From NCBI GenBank assembly GCA_963762735.1, contig CAVXMG010000048.1:148786-212785 (forward strand): 64,000 bases of DNA, given 5' to 3'. Below, piece after piece: positions 25,720 through 34,925 of the stretch. A model generated the notes under the pieces. That model was not told the DNA's origin and did no database searches. It worked only from the letters and a program-made list of their open reading frames with translations. Source of the DNA: DASXKD01 sp963762735 (GTDB lineage Bacteria; Actinomycetota; Actinomycetes; Streptosporangiales; Streptosporangiaceae). The first letter of the stretch is position 1; every line of letters begins with the position of its first letter. A program made the position numbers and the translations under genes.

Positions 25720-25950
25720 CTTTTGCGGTCTGGCCCGGGTGGCCGGACCGCATGGTGATCTTTACGTTGCTGTCGCCGTGCCTGGCGACTTCGGTCGTGC
25801 CGAGACTCTGGTAGAGGGCGCGGGCGCGGTGGTTGACGGTGAACACGTCGAGGACGAGGTCCTGGTTCCTTCTGCGCGGCTTCGTCGAGGAGTGCGCTGA
25901 TGAGCTGCATGCCGCGCGCCTGGCCCAGTACTCACCACTGATGTCGGCCG
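25720..25950 (-). pseudogene. GNAT acetyltransferase C-terminal fragment (frameshifted)
   Basis: One frame reads MQLISALLDEAAQK, the next continues LVLDVFTVNHRARALYQSLG and HGDSNVKITMR, the usual end of a GNAT domain. A one-base shift near 25870 separates the halves and the N-terminal half is absent. Confidence 0.6.
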
Positions 25951-26426
25951 CCGCCGTCCGCGAGCCGGCAGTGGCATGTGCTGTCGTGGTACATCGCTGC
26001 GCGACCCGTCCGGACATTCTCAGTGCTGCCGCGGGCGCCCCCGCTGAACTGGCTCGAGCAGCTTTCGCGGCCCGGCACGCCCAGGAGGCGTGGCTAGATG
26101 CGGCCCGGGCACTCATGCCGTTTTCGTCCGGCAGCCCGGCGGCACTCGCCTCGCGGGGGCGCCGCATGCCGTCTGCTCTGCACGCCAGGGATCTGGCCCA
26201 ATGGACCGGCCAGATCGTGTGCGCCGACCCAGCGTGGACGATCGCCGCGTGCTCGCTTGGCCGCGAGAACTGGCGTACCGTCGAGCTGGCCGCAACCCCC
26301 GATCAGGCTGCTGCCGTGGTCAGCGCCCTGCGTCATGCCGCCTACGCGCGGGCCGCAGCCAGCTCACGACCGCGCCGCGGGGTCCCGGGATGGCGCGAGG
26401 GCCGGGGAGTGGGTCATGATGGGCGG
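25951..26426 (+). other. Open frame upstream of the DUF574 gene, identity unclear
   Basis: The plus-strand frame of the following methyltransferase stays open back to about 25833. The part 26188-26350 (DLAQWTGQIVCADPAWTIAA; LAATPDQAAAVVSALRHA) has protein-like composition and could be the tail of a lost gene, but I do not recognise it. A GTG start inside at 26427 is preferred for the methyltransferase. Confidence 0.3.
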
Positions 26427-27218
26427 GTGCCGCCGCAAACTGAGTTCAGTCCTGATATCCCGAGCGCGGCGCGAGTCTACGACTACGTGCTCGGCGGCAA
26501 GAACAATTACCCGGCCGACCGGGAGGTGGCCGAGGCGGTGCTGGCCCGGACGCCAAGCGTACGGTCGGCGGTACATGCGAACCGCGGTTTCCTGCGGCGG
26601 GCGGTCCGGTATGTGGTGGCGGAGGCGGGGGTCCGGCAGATCATCGACCTCGGGGCTGGGCTGCCCACGGTGGGGAACACCCATGAGGCCGCCCAGGACG
26701 CGGCCCCAGACGCCCGCATCGTCTATGTGGACTATGACCCGGTGGTGCTCGCGCATGCCCAGAACATGCTGCACCAGGTGTCTGGCGCCGTGGTGGTCCA
26801 GCATGAGATTCAGGACACCGATGCGACCCTGGCCGATCCGGAGCTGCGTGAGCTAATCAACTTCAGCGAGCCGTGCGCGATCTTGCTGGTGTCGGTGCTC
26901 CAGTTCATCCCCGATGGCGATGACCCGGCCGGGATCATCTCCCGGCTGCTGGCCCCCTTCCCGTCTGGCAGCTGCCTGGTCATGTCGCACGTGACCGCCG
27001 ATCAGGTGCCTGCGTTGGAGGAAGCGGTGGATGTCGCGTATCAGCCGGTCCGGGAGGACGCTTTCCTCCGCACCCGCGCCGAGGTGCTCGCCATGCTGGA
27101 TGGCCTGGAGCTGGTCCCGCCGGGCCTGGTCTGGGTGTCGGACTGGCGGCCTGAGAAGGACACGCCGCACATGGACGCTGGACAGATGATCTACGCTGCG
27201 GTAGGCCGCAAGCCGTAG
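26427..27218 (+). CDS. SAM-dependent methyltransferase, DUF574/SAV2177 type
   Basis: 263 aa from GTG at 26427 (26409 is an alternative); the family is usually about 265-275 aa. Family hallmarks: IPSAARVYDYVLGGKNNYPAD near the N-terminus, ANRGFLRRAVRYV, IIDLGAGLPTVGNTHEAAQ (SAM site), RIVYVDYDPVVLAHA and the ADPELRELI region. These proteins are abundant paralogues in actinomycetes with substrates still mostly unknown. It stands alone between copies 1 and 2 of the tRNA-Pro half. Confidence 0.88.
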   Translation: MPPQTEFSPDIPSAARVYDYVLGGKNNYPADREVAEAVLARTPSVRSAVHANRGFLRRAVRYVVAEAGVRQIIDLGAGLPTVGNTHEAAQDAAPDARIVYVDYDPVVLAHAQNMLHQVSGAVVVQHEIQDTDATLADPELRELINFSEPCAILLVSVLQFIPDGDDPAGIISRLLAPFPSGSCLVMSHVTADQVPALEEAVDVAYQPVREDAFLRTRAEVLAMLDGLELVPPGLVWVSDWRPEKDTPHMDAGQMIYAAVGRKP

Positions 27219-27228
27219 CGCGTGAGCC

Positions 27229-27651
27229 TCATACCGCCGAGAGTGGTGCCGTTTGCACGCCTTCGCCGCCCAGGCGACCAGGCCTAAACCCGGCCAACTT
27301 GCGCGCCTCGGTCAGCGTGAGGCGCTCAGCGAGGGCGATGACGGACGCGTCTGTGGTTCCAAGCGGAAGGTCGCCGTATGTGACAACCAACTCGGCCATC
27401 CGCGCGAAGTCGCTGGTCGTCAGCTCGATGGCGGAGAAATCGCCGTCGGCCAGTGACTGGAGGAACAGGGCCTCAACCTGGGGCCCGGCTTCACGAGCCA
27501 GGAGATACCCGACCTCGGCGACCACGGTGGCCGGGACCAGGAGTTCCCTGTTGGCGGTGTGCATGTCGGTGAACAGGCGAACGCACGCCAGGTGGTCGGC
27601 ATCATTGGTCAGCGCGGCGGCGACCAGAGGGCCGGTGTCGCAGATGATCAC
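27229..27651 (-). CDS. vapC: PIN-domain toxin (VapC-like ribonuclease)
   Basis: 140 aa from GTG at 27651, overlapping the antitoxin stop (GTGA). PIN acidic residues: Asp in IICDTGPLVAA, Glu in VVAEVGYLLA, Asp in LGTTDASVIALAERL. The tail after about residue 125 is Gly/Pro-rich. VapC toxins cleave tRNA or rRNA and are held by a VapB partner; the partner here is only a remnant, so the toxin may be silent or unneutralised. Confidence 0.8.
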   Translation of the reverse strand: MIICDTGPLVAAALTNDADHLACVRLFTDMHTANRELLVPATVVAEVGYLLAREAGPQVEALFLQSLADGDFSAIELTTSDFARMAELVVTYGDLPLGTTDASVIALAERLTLTEARKLAGFRPGRLGGEGVQTAPLSAV

Positions 27652-27795
27652 GCCGGGCGGCCGAACCCGTCGTCGAGCAGCTCCTCGGACCGGGCCGCCA
27701 CGTCAGGGGTACTGCCCTGACCAGCGCCGAACCAAGCTGGGGGCCAGGACTTGTCCTTGACCGCGCGAAGGTGACGGCGCGACGTGCGGGTTGTT
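27648..27795 (-). pseudogene. VapB-type antitoxin remnant
   Basis: The frame ending at 27648 reads HLRAVKDKSWPPAWFGAGQG and DVAARSEELLDDGFGRPA, the normal C-terminus of this antitoxin class, which binds the toxin. It has no start codon after the upstream in-frame TGA. A neighbouring frame continues upstream as LDEQPARRAVTFAR, so a frameshift has removed the DNA-binding N-terminus. Confidence 0.6.
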
Positions 27796-27964
27796 CATCC
27801 AAGTACAAGCGTGTGGCCCGATGCCTGAGCTACCGCCGGGACACCGGGTCTGGCCCGCCTTTCCAGGCTCAGCGTTCAGGCAGGCTCACCGGTCTTGGGG
27901 TTCGGAGGGCCAGCACGAATGGCTCACGGCTGAGCTGCCCAGTACTTCAGCATTGACTTGGCGG

Positions 27965-28841
27965 TCAGCCGGTCTTGCCCGCCAGCCACGACAGCAGCTT
28001 GGCCATCCATGGCGGCGCATCGGCGGCCATGGTGCGCACAGTGGCCCTGTCCCGTGCCACGGAGGCGGCCCGCCAGCGCAGCGGAGCGTACTGGTCGGCC
28101 TGTGCGGCCCGGGCGAGCCGGATCAACGCGTATTCCTCCAGTTGGCGAACGCGCTCGCGGCTTATCCAGCTCGCTGGCGAGCGAATCGTATGTTCGCGGC
28201 TCCGGCGCGAAAGTGCGGGAGGTGAGGATCAGCTGGCGCCGCTCATCGGTTTCCCCTAGCAACTCCATGGCTAGCTGAGTTAGGTTTCCGCAGGGTTTGG
28301 CGGGGCCGACCAACGGCCGGAGGCTGAGCCGGGCCAGACGCTCCCACTGGCAAGTGACATCGGCTGGCATGTCATTGGTAGCGGGAACAAGGGTGAGCAG
28401 ATCCCCGAGCAGGCACGCCCCCCGTTCGGCGATGGCCCAGGTCACGATCACGCGCAGTGCAGCGGCGACATCCTGCGGTACCGCGACCGCGGCGTCTGCC
28501 GGGGCATGGTCCGAACCATGGGCACCGGTCCCAGAGGAGTCGGCCGTGCTCGTACTGGTGTGAGCCGAGCCCAGGTCACTGATGACTTCTCGCACTGTGG
28601 CGACCAACCGATGCCCGCTGTTGCGCAGTTCGAGCAGGCACGCATCGGGGGTGGCAGCGACTTCCTCGACGCAGGCGAAGCCGTTCCGTTCGAGAATGTT
28701 GTAGAAGCGCATACTGCCGGAGCGGTGGAGCAGAGGCCCGGTGAGCATATCCAGCGGCGTCCTACTGGGCGGAACTGGATGAAGGCACCAGCCGGGGACC
28801 GCCCCCGGCGGCGCAGCGCTTGATGTTCGCCCAGCTCTCAT
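27965..28841 (-). pseudogene. Sigma-70-like/alpha-CTD-like regulator pseudogene (frameshift)
   Basis: From ATG at 28841 the protein contains RFYNILERNGFACVEEVAAT and LLELRNSGHRLVATVREVI, a helix-hairpin like the RNA polymerase alpha C-terminal domain, and then RRQLILTSRTFA and TYDSLASELD. A one-base shift at about 28160 moves the helix-turn-helix of sigma region 4 (SRERVRQLEEYALIRLARAA) to another frame, which runs to the stop at 27965. The combined product would be about 290 aa, with both a basal-transcription-like hairpin and a sigma-4 motif. Confidence 0.65.
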
Positions 28842-28920
28842 TCGCCCCCGAAGAGCATTCAAATATCGTTCTATGGGATGATTTGTACATAATGCCGTTT
28901 TAAGAGGCGGAGGTGGCAAG

Positions 28921-30192
28921 GTGAGACCGTGGCGTGCCGCAGAAGGGCGGGCAAGGGCATTACTGACGATTCCGGCCGCCGTGGGGATCGTTGCGGTGAT
29001 GACGGTGGCGCTCGCGGCGCCCGCTCCGGCGGCGACATCCGCGTCGAATCTGCCGGCCGCAGCCGGGCTGAGTGCGTATGAGCACAGCGGGACGGGCAGC
29101 ACCCTCACCGAGGCGGACGGCACCTATGTCCAGCACGTGCTCGACGGGCGCGTGGTCTGGTTCTTCTCCGATTCTTTCCTGGGCGCGGTCAACGGGGGCG
29201 GCGGCCGCGGGCCGTCCAGCATGCTGCGCGACCAGATCGTGGTGCAGGGCAGCCCGACCGCCTCCAGCGCCGCTAGCTTCCACAACGTGTGGCTGCACGG
29301 GACCGGTGCGACCGATTTCTCTGCGAGCGGATGTACCGCGGAGTGGCCCGCCGCCACCATTCAGTCGACGCTTAATCAAATTCAGGTGGCGTTGCGTTGC
29401 GCTGACTCCAACGGGAAGGTCGTGCGGCTGGACCTCGCCACGGTCACCTTCAACTCCGGTGTTACGAACTGGGCCGCCGGCATCGACACGGCCCATTTCA
29501 ACGCCGCGGCCCGGGTGCCGAATGCGAGCTGCCCGGCCGGCTCCACATCCGGCGCGAATATCGACTTCGGCCAATCGGTCATGCAGGTGTACGGCGGCGG
29601 CACCTACATTTACGGGGTCCAGAACTGCAAGGTCAGTGGTATCCCGGCGGGCATCCCCTATCTGGCCAAAGTGCCCGGGAATGACATCTCCAACACCACA
29701 TCCGGCGATGGGTGGTCCTACTGGGCCGGCAAGGACGCCTCTGGCAACGACACCTGGTCGTCCTCGCCGGCCAGCGCCAAGCCGATGCAGTCCGGCGGTT
29801 CTTACATCCCGCACGCCGGCAGCGAGTACAGCGCCGTCTATGATCCGGGCCGCGGCGTGTACCGCATGATCTCCACCGATACGGGTCTGTCGCCGAACAT
29901 CGTCGAGTACACCGCCACCGACCCGGCCGGCCCCTGGACCTACGACGGCTTCATCGACAACACCCAGACCGATGGCGTATGGGGCAGCAAGCCCGCGAAC
30001 GATCCGAACACCACTTGCACCCTCGACACCTACGGGGCGAAGGAGCAGCCCACCTTCGAGACGAACGACAACATCGTGTTCACCTATAACGTCAACGTGA
30101 CCGGGCCTCCCTCGACATGCACGAGCACCGCCATGTTCAACGCATACGCTGACAACCTGGCCAACATCAACCCGAGGTTCATGTACGGCTGA
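28921..30192 (+). CDS. Secreted beta-propeller-like protein (DUF4185/DUF5005-like)
   Basis: 423 aa, GTG at 28921 after GGCGGAGGTGGCAAG. Signal peptide to about residue 40 (ALAAPAPAAT). The mature part carries DGRVVWFFSDSFLG and SEYSAVYDPGRGVYRMIS, the recurrent (D/E)xxxWxFxDxF pattern of five-bladed glycosidase-like propellers in secreted actinobacterial proteins. Assignment to DUF4185/DUF5005 is by resemblance only. It is the last gene before tRNA-Pro copy 2. Confidence 0.6.
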   Translation: MRPWRAAEGRARALLTIPAAVGIVAVMTVALAAPAPAATSASNLPAAAGLSAYEHSGTGSTLTEADGTYVQHVLDGRVVWFFSDSFLGAVNGGGGRGPSSMLRDQIVVQGSPTASSAASFHNVWLHGTGATDFSASGCTAEWPAATIQSTLNQIQVALRCADSNGKVVRLDLATVTFNSGVTNWAAGIDTAHFNAAARVPNASCPAGSTSGANIDFGQSVMQVYGGGTYIYGVQNCKVSGIPAGIPYLAKVPGNDISNTTSGDGWSYWAGKDASGNDTWSSSPASAKPMQSGGSYIPHAGSEYSAVYDPGRGVYRMISTDTGLSPNIVEYTATDPAGPWTYDGFIDNTQTDGVWGSKPANDPNTTCTLDTYGAKEQPTFETNDNIVFTYNVNVTGPPSTCTSTAMFNAYADNLANINPRFMYG

Positions 30193-30270
30193 GACGATCG
30201 CCTGCTGGGGTGTCTTGACTAGCGTTGACCCGCGTCAAGTGCCCACCGGTTGGCTTCCGAAGATCGAAAA

Positions 30271-30296
30271 GGGGCCCGGGTGCGAACCCGGTACCC
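30271..30296. terminator. GC-rich hairpin next to tRNA-Pro copy 2
   Basis: GGGGCCCGGGT-GCGA-ACCCGGTACCCC forms a stem with a short loop. On the minus strand it lies just beyond the 3' end of the tRNA half, where the terminator of the original tRNA gene would be. Copies 3, 4 and 6 also have a hairpin in this place. Confidence 0.55.
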
Positions 30297-30317
30297 CTTC
30301 TGACCTGGACCTTTTGG

Positions 30318-30488
30318 TCGGGACGGCCGGATTTGAACCGGCGACCCCTTGACCCCCAGGCACGAATCCGGTGTCTGACCCGATCTGACGGAGTCGAATG
30401 GGGAGCCGTTCACGTGCAGAAATGCTCCGGGTAGGTCGCGGCGGACCGAAGGGAGTCTTAGGGCATTGGCTCCCGTAATCGGCTCCCT
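30318..30488 (-). repeat. tRNA-Pro(GGG) 3' half plus conserved flank, copy 2
   Basis: The 42-bp core 30318-30359 is identical to copy 1. The flank again reaches TTGGCTCCC at 30466, exactly 107 bp past the core, followed by CGGCTCCC. The sequence in between is only partly conserved, with blocks GAATCC, GTCTG and GAGTCGA nearest the core. Confidence 0.8.
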
Positions 30489-30581
30489 AATTTCTGACCG
30501 CTCCTTGGCTGGCTGCTGCCCCAGAGTCCCGATGGCGTTGACTCCGGGTTGTGTCAGGTGTTCGCCCGGGGTGTTATCTGG
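30489..30581. other. Short gap, nothing recognised
   Basis: No gene or repeat beyond the end of the copy 2 flank; the next gene ends at 30582. Confidence 0.4.
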
Positions 30582-31241
30582 TCATGTCTCGCCGGGGCGC
30601 CGTAGGCCCGTCTCGTAGGCGAGGACGACGGCTTGAACGCGGTCACGCAGGCCAAGTTTGGTCATGGTGTGGGCGAGGTGTGTCTTGACGGTGGCCTCAC
30701 TAATGAATAGGGCTGCGGCGATCTCGGGGTTCGAGAGGCCGCGGGCGACGAGGCGCAGCACGCCGAGTTCGCGCTCAGTGAGTCCGGCGAGTGCCGCGGG
30801 TGGTTCTGGTCCGGGCGGTGGGCGGTGGCAGAAGTCCTCGATGAGCCGCCGTACCAGTTTCGGCGCGAGCAGCGCGTCGCCTGCTGCGATCACGTGGATC
30901 GCGTGGATCAGCTGGTCTCTGCTGGCGTCTTTGACGATGAACCCGGCTGCGCCGGCGCGCATCGCCTCGTAGAGGTACTCGTTGTGGTCGAAGGTCGTCA
31001 GGATGAGGACGCGGGAGGGGCCGCCGAGCCGGGTGATCTCGCGGGTGGCCTGGATGCCGTCGAGCACCGGCATCCGGATGTCCATGAGCAGGACATCCGG
31101 GCGGCGCTCTTGCGCCAGGCGGACTGCCGCGCTGCCGTCTGCGGCCTCGCCGATGACTTCGATGCCGTCTTCGACGTCCAGGATCAGCCGGAACCCGGCC
31201 CGGACGAGCGCCTGGTCATCAGCGAGCACGACGGTGATCAT
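30582..31241 (-). CDS. NarL/LuxR-type response regulator
   Basis: 219 aa. Receiver domain: acidic pair in VVLADDQ, phospho-Asp in DVLLMDIRMP (about Asp54), Thr in ILTTFD, Lys in FIVKDAS. C-terminal LuxR helix-turn-helix: LTERELGVLRLVARGLSN, then EIAAALFISEATVKTHLAH. ATG overlaps the kinase stop (ATGA), so it is the cognate regulator of the 31238 kinase. The kinase reading frame is broken (see next). Confidence 0.93.
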   Translation of the reverse strand: MITVVLADDQALVRAGFRLILDVEDGIEVIGEAADGSAAVRLAQERRPDVLLMDIRMPVLDGIQATREITRLGGPSRVLILTTFDHNEYLYEAMRAGAAGFIVKDASRDQLIHAIHVIAAGDALLAPKLVRRLIEDFCHRPPPGPEPPAALAGLTERELGVLRLVARGLSNPEIAAALFISEATVKTHLAHTMTKLGLRDRVQAVVLAYETGLRRPGET

Positions 31242-32421
31242 GACGGTTGCGACAAGGGCAGGTGGGCACGGACTTCGAATCCGCCGTCGGCGCGGTTACC
31301 TGCGGTGAAAGTGCCGCCGAACAGGGCTGCCCGTTCCCGCATGCCGGCCAGGCCATAGCCCGGCGTCATGCCGTTGGTGCGGCGTCCGGGGCCGTCGTCC
31401 TCGACGGTGACGTCGATGGCTGCCGTGCCGCAGGTCACCTTGACGGTGACCCGGGCATGCGCCGCGTGCTTGAGCGCGTTGGTCAGCGACTCTTGCACGA
31501 TCCGGTACACCGACGGGCCCACCGCCGCGGAATCGGGCGGTGGTTCGCCGTCGACCTGCAAGATCACCTGCAGGCCGGTAGAGCGGACGCTGTCGACGAG
31601 GGCGCCGAGCTGGGCGATGCCTGGCTGTGTTCGCGCAACTCGCGTAGCTCGTCTTGACCGCGCATGACGTCGAGCAGGCGGCGTAGCTCGGTGAGGGCCT
31701 GCCTGCCGCTGCGTTCGATGTGGGCCAGCGGCTCGCGCGCCCGGGCCGGCTGGTCGTCGAGAACACCCTGGGCCGCCACCGACTGCACGACCACCACGCT
31801 GACGTTGTGCGCGATCATGTCGTGCAACTCCCGGGCGATTCGAATCCGTTCCGCCGCGATCGCCGCCCGCTGCGCCTCCTCGGCCTGGTCGGTCTGTGCC
31901 TGCAACGCGTTCGCCTGACGGCGGCCCTGCACCGCGACCCCGAGCAGCCACGCGCCTGCCACGAGCACCCCGAAGACCGCGGCCGCCCACAATTGCTCGG
32001 CGGTGCGTGCCAGGGGATCGAAAGCGACCTGCACCGCGTAGCCGGCCAAAGCCACCAGCAGGCCCGCCACGGCGATACGCCGCGTGCCGTAGGCCGCGAC
32101 GGCATACGCGCAGGCCAGAGCGGCGACCAGCAGCGGGGCACCCTCAGCAGCGTCGGCGGTGCTCACCGACTGCACGACGATGGCCGTCCACAGCAACACC
32201 ACCGGCACGAGCGGGGCGCGGCGGCGGACGATGAGCGGGAAGCCGACCAGCAAGAACAGCGCCGCCATGGCGACGCGGGGGCCCGCGACCCGCCCGGACC
32301 AGACCATCACCTGAGCCCATGCGCCCAAGCCTGCGGCGAGCACGCCGTCGAGGAGAAGGGGGCGGGCCCGGAGCAGCCGCATAGTGGCGACTGTAGGCGC
32401 TGGCCCGCCGCCTGTCTTCAT
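31238..32421 (-). pseudogene. Sensor histidine kinase (HisKA_3/NarX-type) interrupted by a frameshift
   Basis: The first frame (from 32421, or ATG 32382) gives about five membrane helices, then IRIARELHDMIAHNVSVVVVQ, the dimerisation helix with the phospho-His, and RRLLDVMRGQDELREL. At about 31640 the frame breaks. The ATPase domain continues in another frame: PGIAQLGALVDSVRS, then QESLTNALKHAAHARVTV (N box) and DDGPG plus GYGLAGMRERAALFGG (G boxes), ending at 31238. One base restores the whole protein (about 395 aa), so this is a recent mutation, a programmed shift or a sequencing error. Confidence 0.8.
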
Positions 32422-32552
32422 CCCACGCGCTGACCCGGCTCACCCTGGTGGCTGAGGCGAATCACCAGCCAGGGCGATGCCCCCGGCAAGGGCGTGACCA
32501 TAGCGTCCTGGTCATTGGACCCGGCCCCGGGTTCCGTTACGTGGAGGATGTT

Positions 32553-33263
32553 ATGAAAGGCAACGCGGAGCTCAGATTCGAGGACGTTGTCACCCGCACA
32601 TCGCTTATCGCAGCCCCTATTCTCATGCTGCTCTCCGGGCTGGTCCTGCCGCAGCTGCACGGGCCGGACGGAACCGAACTGTCCGTGAGCGCCAGCTATC
32701 CAGGCCGGTATTACGCCTACGTTTTGCTCGGGCTGGCCGGCAGCGTGGCGCTCGTCCCGGCCGTGTACGCGATAGCGAGGCGAACCCGCCTGCGCCGCCC
32801 CCGGCTCGGCGCGATCGGCGGCAGTATCGCGTTCATCGGCGCCGCTCTCTCCTTGGCAGACTGGGGCGGGGAACTGGTCAAAGTCGAGATGGGAGCGCTC
32901 AGCACGACCTACCACCACGCAATGGTCGCCCTGCTGGGCCGCTTCGACTCCTCAGCGGCCATCGCGGCACCCCTGCAGATATCCGGCATCACGTTCCTGC
33001 TCGGCATGATCCTGCTCGCCATCGGGCTGTTCCGCGGCCGCACCGCGCCCGGATGGGTCTGCCTCGGCCTGATCGCCGGGGCACTCGGCAACATCGCCGG
33101 GTTCGCGACCGGATCGCTTGTCGTGCTCGACCTCGGAAACGCCGCGCTTCTCGCCGGCATGGGATACCTCGCCGTGCGGCCGCCGACGCTCGCCCACGCG
33201 CTCACAGGCCGGCGCGACGACGCCGTCCTCAGCACCACCGGTCGATCCGCGGCGCAGATCTGA
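32553..33263 (+). CDS. Multi-pass membrane protein, unknown family
   Basis: 236 aa with GTGGAGG before ATG at 32553. About six hydrophobic helices; no recognised catalytic motif. It is divergent from the two-component kinase, so it may be the system's target. In size and helix pattern it resembles the membrane protein at 44200-44859. Confidence 0.6.
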   Translation: MKGNAELRFEDVVTRTSLIAAPILMLLSGLVLPQLHGPDGTELSVSASYPGRYYAYVLLGLAGSVALVPAVYAIARRTRLRRPRLGAIGGSIAFIGAALSLADWGGELVKVEMGALSTTYHHAMVALLGRFDSSAAIAAPLQISGITFLLGMILLAIGLFRGRTAPGWVCLGLIAGALGNIAGFATGSLVVLDLGNAALLAGMGYLAVRPPTLAHALTGRRDDAVLSTTGRSAAQI

Positions 33264-33589
33264 AAACCTGGCCGCTCTGACCGCGGTATTTACGCTCGGT
33301 CATACTGGGCCATGCCGCCCCGCGGCGGCGACCTCATCAGCGCGGACAGTCCGGCCGGGCTGGCGGAGCGCATCGAAGCGCAGGTGTCTGAGTGAAGGTC
33401 GCATAATCCCGGCGCACCCGGGTAGCGGCGGATTCCCCCTAGGGGGAAGGGGGCCTGGGGCGGGACGTTGCGGGGCGCGTCCCGTCCCGGGCCATTACAT
33501 GTCCGCCAGGCGGCCCCGCGGCTTGGCAACGCCTAGCCCCCGGGGCGTGCGTCCGCCGCTGCCCGTGCGCCCCGGGTCCCATCGCACGC
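33264..33589. other. Gap without a recognised gene
   Basis: Frames here have no protein-like composition. A CCCCCTAGGGGG palindrome at about 33436-33447 is the only visible structure. Confidence 0.35.
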
Positions 33590-33811
33590 TCACCCGCCGG
33601 GCTCATGCGGCGGTCGTACCACACCGACATGCACCCCGGGTTCCTGGCAGGCAACCGTGAAGTGTCCCCAGATGGTCCGGTCCGGGTGCAGCGTCTGGGC
33701 GCCCGGGCACAGGCACGGCTCCGAAGACACCAGCACCCGGCCGGGACCCAGTTCGTGCTCGTTCTTGCACCGCTCGGGGTGGGGCCACCAAGCCGGGCGC
33801 CGCACCATCAC
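33590..33811 (-). pseudogene. Small zinc-ribbon-like protein, frameshifted
   Basis: Reads RRPAWWPHPERCKNEHELGP, then RVLVSSEPCLCPGAQ and HFTVACQEPG. Removing one G from the GGGG run near 33635 turns the tail into PGCMSVWYDRRMSPAG, which pairs a fourth cysteine with a WY end as in small actinobacterial Cys-rich proteins. The recognition rests on recall of that pattern, so it is tentative. Confidence 0.4.
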
Positions 33812-33902
33812 CTACACGATTAGAACACCTTGTCCAGTCACGGCCGGGACGAGACCGGGCCTCGTTTGACGAGAGTTTCCTCATGGCGCGAATATGGCGC
33901 CC

Positions 33903-33930
33903 GGGGCGTGGAAGCTAACAGCCACGCCCC
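33903..33930. terminator. Hairpin between two decayed small genes
   Basis: GGGGCGTGG (33903-33911) and CCACGCCCC (33922-33930) form a 9-bp stem with a 10-base loop; no T tract. It lies inside the extended 3' reading of the coiled-coil pseudogene. Confidence 0.45.
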
Positions 33931-34287
33931 GCCGGGGGCGCCCCCGTCTCCTGGCGGGGCGCTGGGCTCGTTAACCCAGCCAATCGGTCCAGCCGATCGG
34001 ACAACTCGGCCACGCGCCGCTGGAGTCGGTCGGCGGCGACCGCGGCCCGCTCATACGCCTGCGGGGCCGCAGTAACGGTCTCGCCGTGCCCGGGCGCGGT
34101 CCTAGCGGGCGGCATCGAGGACTCGCTCGGCGTCGTCGAAACGGTCGCCGGCAGCGTCGAAGGCCTCCTCGGCGTGTTTGCTCGCGGCCTGAGCCTCGGT
34201 TAGAGCGTCCTCGGCCGCAGCCAGCCTGCGGCACAGATCGGCAAGCTGGCGTATCGCCGCCCGCCGCTTCCGCGCCCCCTCTGCCAC
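33915..34287 (-). pseudogene. Coiled-coil small protein, nonsense plus frameshift
   Basis: From GTG at 34287 a charged helix runs RRAAIRQLADLCRRLAAAED and DDAERVLDAAR to TAG at 34102. The same frame then continues DRARARRDRY, and a one-base shift leads to PQAYERAAVAADRLQRRVAE and LSDRLDRLAGL. Heptad spacing of Ala/Leu persists across both breaks, so this was one coiled-coil protein of about 100 aa. Confidence 0.6.
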
Positions 34288-34523
34288 CTAACGATCATCG
34301 CAAGTAGCCAGGCTCCGGCCAACGGAGGGCGGGCCCGGCCGACCTAGGACGCCTCTGAACAACCTGCCTGGCGTGGCGGTTAGCGAGCGCCAGCCGGCTT
34401 GGGCCTGTTGTCAGCTCTGGTGACCATGTGACTGGCGCTGCGGTGCGCGCCGGTGATAGGGGTCATTCTGGTACAGCCGCGCGTTGGGCCGGGGCCGGGA
34501 CTCGCCTGGCCTGGTCTTGTGGG
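34288..34523. other. Gap, nothing recognised
   Basis: No gene or clear repeat. Confidence 0.35.
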
Positions 34524-34800
34524 TCAGGTGATCGCCCAGGCTCCGTCTTGCCGGGTGAGACCGGCGTTGATCAGGGTGCGCAGGTTGATGGAGGCGGACC
34601 TGTTGTGCAGCCAGGCGTTGTTCTTGCTCGTTCCGAGGTAGCGCAGCTTGATCCGCTGCCCGTGGCTGGTGGCGGTCCAGGCGATGATCCGCTCGATGAC
34701 CGCCCGGGTGGGGTAGGCCTGCTTGAACTGCGGCGTGCGGGCCTGGGCGCGGGCGGCGCGCAGCAGGTGCTCGTGCGGGTGCATGTCTAGGGACCTGCGA
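34524..34800 (-). mobile_element. Transposase C-terminal relic (IS1182/IS5-like DDE type)
   Basis: The minus strand reads EHLLRAARAQARTPQFKQAY, then TRAVIERIIAWTA, RYLGTSKNNAWLHNRSASIN and LRTLINAGLTRQDGAW before the stop at 34524. The ERxxAW and AAxNLxRL pattern is typical of the C-terminus of IS1182/DDE_Tnp_1 transposases. The catalytic domain is missing. Confidence 0.65.
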
Positions 34801-34925
34801 CGTGACGGTTCAGCGCAGCGTCGTCTGGACCTGACCTGCGGCGTTTGTGCCCTAGATCGCCGGGTAGCGGGCGATAACTGAAGGCGGGGCGAACACTGCC
34901 CCATGGGAAACAATGGGAGACCATC

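Noticed and set aside
30271..30296. T arm of a second tRNA (ACCGGGTTCGCACCCGG-like sequence)
   Set aside because: Loop size is wrong and no acceptor or anticodon arm surrounds it; it fits a terminator hairpin better.
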